The position numbers were made by a program, and so were the translations under genes. From Actinoplanes sp. NBRC 103695 (lineage in GTDB: Bacteria > Actinomycetota > Actinomycetes > Mycobacteriales > Micromonosporaceae), in the NCBI RefSeq assembly GCF_030269485.1, contig NZ_BSTL01000004.1, positions 372,001-436,000 on the forward strand: a stretch of DNA of 64,000 nt, in the 5' to 3' direction. Below, piece after piece: positions 62,712 to 64,000 of this stretch. The notes beneath the pieces were generated by a model. The model was not told where the DNA came from. It saw only the letters and a list, made by a program, of their open reading frames with translations, and did no database searches. How positions within the stretch are numbered: the first letter of the stretch is position 1; every line of letters begins with the position of its first letter.

Positions 62712-63884
62712 ATGATCGTCTGTCCGGAGTGCGGGACCAGGAACCCGCCCGGCACCCAGTTCTGCGGCGAGTGCGGCACTTTCCTGGAGTGGGCCGGCGA
62801 CGACGCCGCCTCCACCGCGAAGGCCGGCACCACCCAGGTCGCGCAGAGCGGCGGTGGCACCACGACGGCCGCTCCGGTCTCGCCTCCGACCCCCGACACG
62901 CAGAAACCGGAGCCGCCGAGGCCGCCGGAGCCCGTCACGCCCCGGCCGCCGGAACCTGTCACGCCCCGGCCCGAGACTCTGGCCCCCAGGCCACCGGAGC
63001 CGAAGCCGAAGCCGGCGCCGGTCGCCAAGGAGACGGCGGCCGCCGACACCGGCATCCGGCTGGTCCAGCCGGACGATCGGCAGCGCCGGTACGTCCAGAA
63101 CACCAGCGACGAGCCGGCGACCGAGACGCCCGGCGACATCGAGTGCGCCAACTGCGGCGTCGGCAACGTCGCCACCCGCAAGTTCTGCCGGTCCTGCGGC
63201 CATCTGCTCGCCCGGCCGGTGTCCGAGGAGAAGAAGCGGTCCTGGTGGCGGCGGCTCTGGGACAAGATCACCGGACGCGGGCGGCGTTACGAGGCGGGCA
63301 CCCGGCGGGTGCAGCGCAACGGTGGCTGGCTGCGGACGATCATCGGGTTGCTGGTGGCGGTCGGCCTGATCGTCGCGATGTTCACGGTGCTGCCCACCCG
63401 CACCTATCTGAATCGGTTCGTCTCCTACATCCGGGACAGCAGCTCCGACCCGGTGCCGGTGCGCCCGTCCGCCCTGACCGCCTCGTCGTCGTCCCGCGGC
63501 GCCGACCCGTCGCTGATCGCCGACGGTGCCAGCAACAAGTTCTGGGCCCCGGTGAAGGCGGAGGGCGGCAGCGGGCAGTGGATCGAGGCGTCGTTCGAGC
63601 AGCCGGTGCGCCTGCTCAACGTGATCATCACGCCCGGCGTCTCCACGGTGCAGAAGAAGTTCATCTCGCAGGGCCGGCCGCACGACGTGGTGATCACGAC
63701 CACCGATGACGACAACGAGCAGAAGACGTTCCCGCTCGTGGTGCAGGACAAGCCGGGCGGTCAGACCTTCCAGGTCAAGGCCAGCAGCGTCAAGGCGGTC
63801 CGGCTGACGATCATCTCCTGCTACGACGAGAAGACCGCCGACCTCTGCGCGGTGGGCGAGCTCGAGTTCCGCAAGCGGGGGTAG
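62712..63884 (+). CDS. Zinc-ribbon/transmembrane/discoidin-like protein, candidate membrane anchor of the CIS
   Basis: This is a 390-residue protein. A zinc ribbon (CPECGTRN, CGECGT; residues 4-23), a Pro-rich linker with PPEPVTPR repeats, a second zinc ribbon (CANCGVGN, CRSCGH; ~145-165), a basic Trp-rich stretch (KKRSWWRRLWDK), one transmembrane helix (TIIGLLVAVGLIVAMFTVL, ~213-232), and an exported galactose-binding/discoidin-like domain (FWAPVKAEGGSGQWIEASF, ending ADLCAVGELEFRKRG). The last gene of the operon. The ribbons face the cytoplasm where the particles are made, so it could tether them to the membrane. I recall a membrane-attachment protein, CisA, described for Streptomyces particles; homology is not tested. 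Confidence 0.75.
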   Translation: MIVCPECGTRNPPGTQFCGECGTFLEWAGDDAASTAKAGTTQVAQSGGGTTTAAPVSPPTPDTQKPEPPRPPEPVTPRPPEPVTPRPETLAPRPPEPKPKPAPVAKETAAADTGIRLVQPDDRQRRYVQNTSDEPATETPGDIECANCGVGNVATRKFCRSCGHLLARPVSEEKKRSWWRRLWDKITGRGRRYEAGTRRVQRNGGWLRTIIGLLVAVGLIVAMFTVLPTRTYLNRFVSYIRDSSSDPVPVRPSALTASSSSRGADPSLIADGASNKFWAPVKAEGGSGQWIEASFEQPVRLLNVIITPGVSTVQKKFISQGRPHDVVITTTDDDNEQKTFPLVVQDKPGGQTFQVKASSVKAVRLTIISCYDEKTADLCAVGELEFRKRG

Positions 63885-63946
63885 GTGGCCGGTGTTGAAC
63901 GGTGGCTCGCCATGGAGTGTCAGTCACCGTCCACCACCAGCCACCT
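63883..63946 (+). terminator. Large hairpin ending the CIS operon
   Basis: AGGTGGC-C-GGTG (63883-63894) pairs with CACC-A-GCCACCT (63935-63946), leaving one C/A mismatch. Inside, ACGGTG (63899-63904) pairs with CACCGT (63925-63930). The structure begins at the operon's stop codon and lies between convergent genes, so it probably terminates both transcripts. Confidence 0.55.
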
Positions 63947-63958
63947 GGGCGGAGCCGC

Positions 63959-64000
63959 TCAGGACGCGGTGCGTGCCAGGGTCTCGCTCGGCTGGATGCC
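63959..64000 (-). CDS. C-terminal end of a minus-strand gene (cut by window edge)
   Basis: Only 13 codons and a stop are visible: GIQPSETLARTAS, ending at TGA 63961-63959. The preceding plus-strand operon ends 75 bp away behind a hairpin, which fits a convergent neighbour. No function can be inferred. Confidence 0.35.
   Translation of the reverse strand, partial: GIQPSETLARTAS

Noticed and set aside
36158..63884. Prophage interpretation of the tail-like genes
   Set aside because: No capsid, portal, terminase, integrase, lysis or replication genes, while DUF4255, DUF4157 and the CIS AAA+ ATPase are present, which phages lack.
60198..63884. Additional V-Q-R triplets in the baseplate J protein and in the zinc-ribbon protein
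   Set aside because: Only one or two isolated copies in well-folded, non-repetitive sequence, as expected by chance; not counted with the repeated motif.

Overview
The window is high-GC DNA with dense, short-spaced genes, many GTG starts and AUGA/GUGA overlaps. It looks like an actinomycete chromosome. The mixture of tandem Stealth phosphotransferases, a chaplin-like secreted protein, DrrAB-type export genes, a SARP/NB-ARC regulator and an actinobacterial-type contractile injection system fits Micromonosporaceae (Actinoplanes-like) best; the family is inferred from gene style, not proven. No rRNA, tRNA, insertion sequence, integrase or CRISPR array was seen. || Layout, 1-36 kb (housekeeping and accessory): a 3'-cut NarL-type sensor kinase; a fatty acid desaturase closed by a strong hairpin; a STAS antagonist; a large AfsR/SARP-like NB-ARC regulator that overlaps tail-to-tail a DrrA/DrrB-type ABC exporter; a surface-polysaccharide operon of two Stealth proteins and a GT4 glycosyltransferase; a Tat-type PIG-L deacetylase fused to a beta-propeller; a decayed 600-bp patch with a frameshifted membrane protein and a truncated frame coupled to a GH1 glycosidase; a UvrA-like ABC ATPase; an ECF sigma factor with a membrane-anchored partner; a CPBP protease/epoxide-hydrolase-like/secreted-propeller operon; a secreted repeat-domain protein; a chaplin-like small protein behind several palindromes; an HtrA-like protease leading into a MoxR-DUF58-VWA-VWA-GIDE operon; and a secreted M36 metallopeptidase and serine hydrolase. 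|| Layout, 36-64 kb (contractile injection system, CIS): a divergent pair (membrane protein with Ig-like domains / LuxR-type regulator) opens the locus. It is followed by a 1251-residue exported propeller-VWA-HYR protein, a DUF4255 (Pvc16-like) terminator protein, an AAA+ ATPase and a DUF4157 zincin-like eCIS core protein. A reverse-strand module lies in the middle: a 1262-residue cargo/toxin-like protein ending in an HNH nuclease domain, followed without gap by two small unknown genes that are candidate immunity genes. After a 292-bp divergent promoter region comes the structural operon: sheath, tube, CxxC accessory protein, DUF6760 mini-protein, a 912-residue disordered QR-motif protein, second tube protein, LysM baseplate protein, VgrG-like spike, PAAR tip, gp25 wedge, baseplate J, tail protein I, and a zinc-ribbon/transmembrane/discoidin-like protein that may anchor the particle to the membrane. 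No capsid, terminase, portal, integrase or lysis gene is present, so this is a dedicated injection machine and not a prophage. || How the genes may work together: LuxR regulator and divergent operators control the locus; DUF4255 and AAA+ proteins finish and assemble the tube/sheath; the LysM, VgrG, PAAR, gp25, J and I proteins form the baseplate; the disordered protein may fill or measure the tube; the HNH protein is the likely payload. The most striking unexplained signal is a short V/I/A-Q-R motif repeated in the DUF4157 protein (five copies, four on an exact 8-residue period), in the N-terminus of the HNH protein (three) and in the disordered protein (nineteen). It links putative protease, cargo and tube-associated protein.
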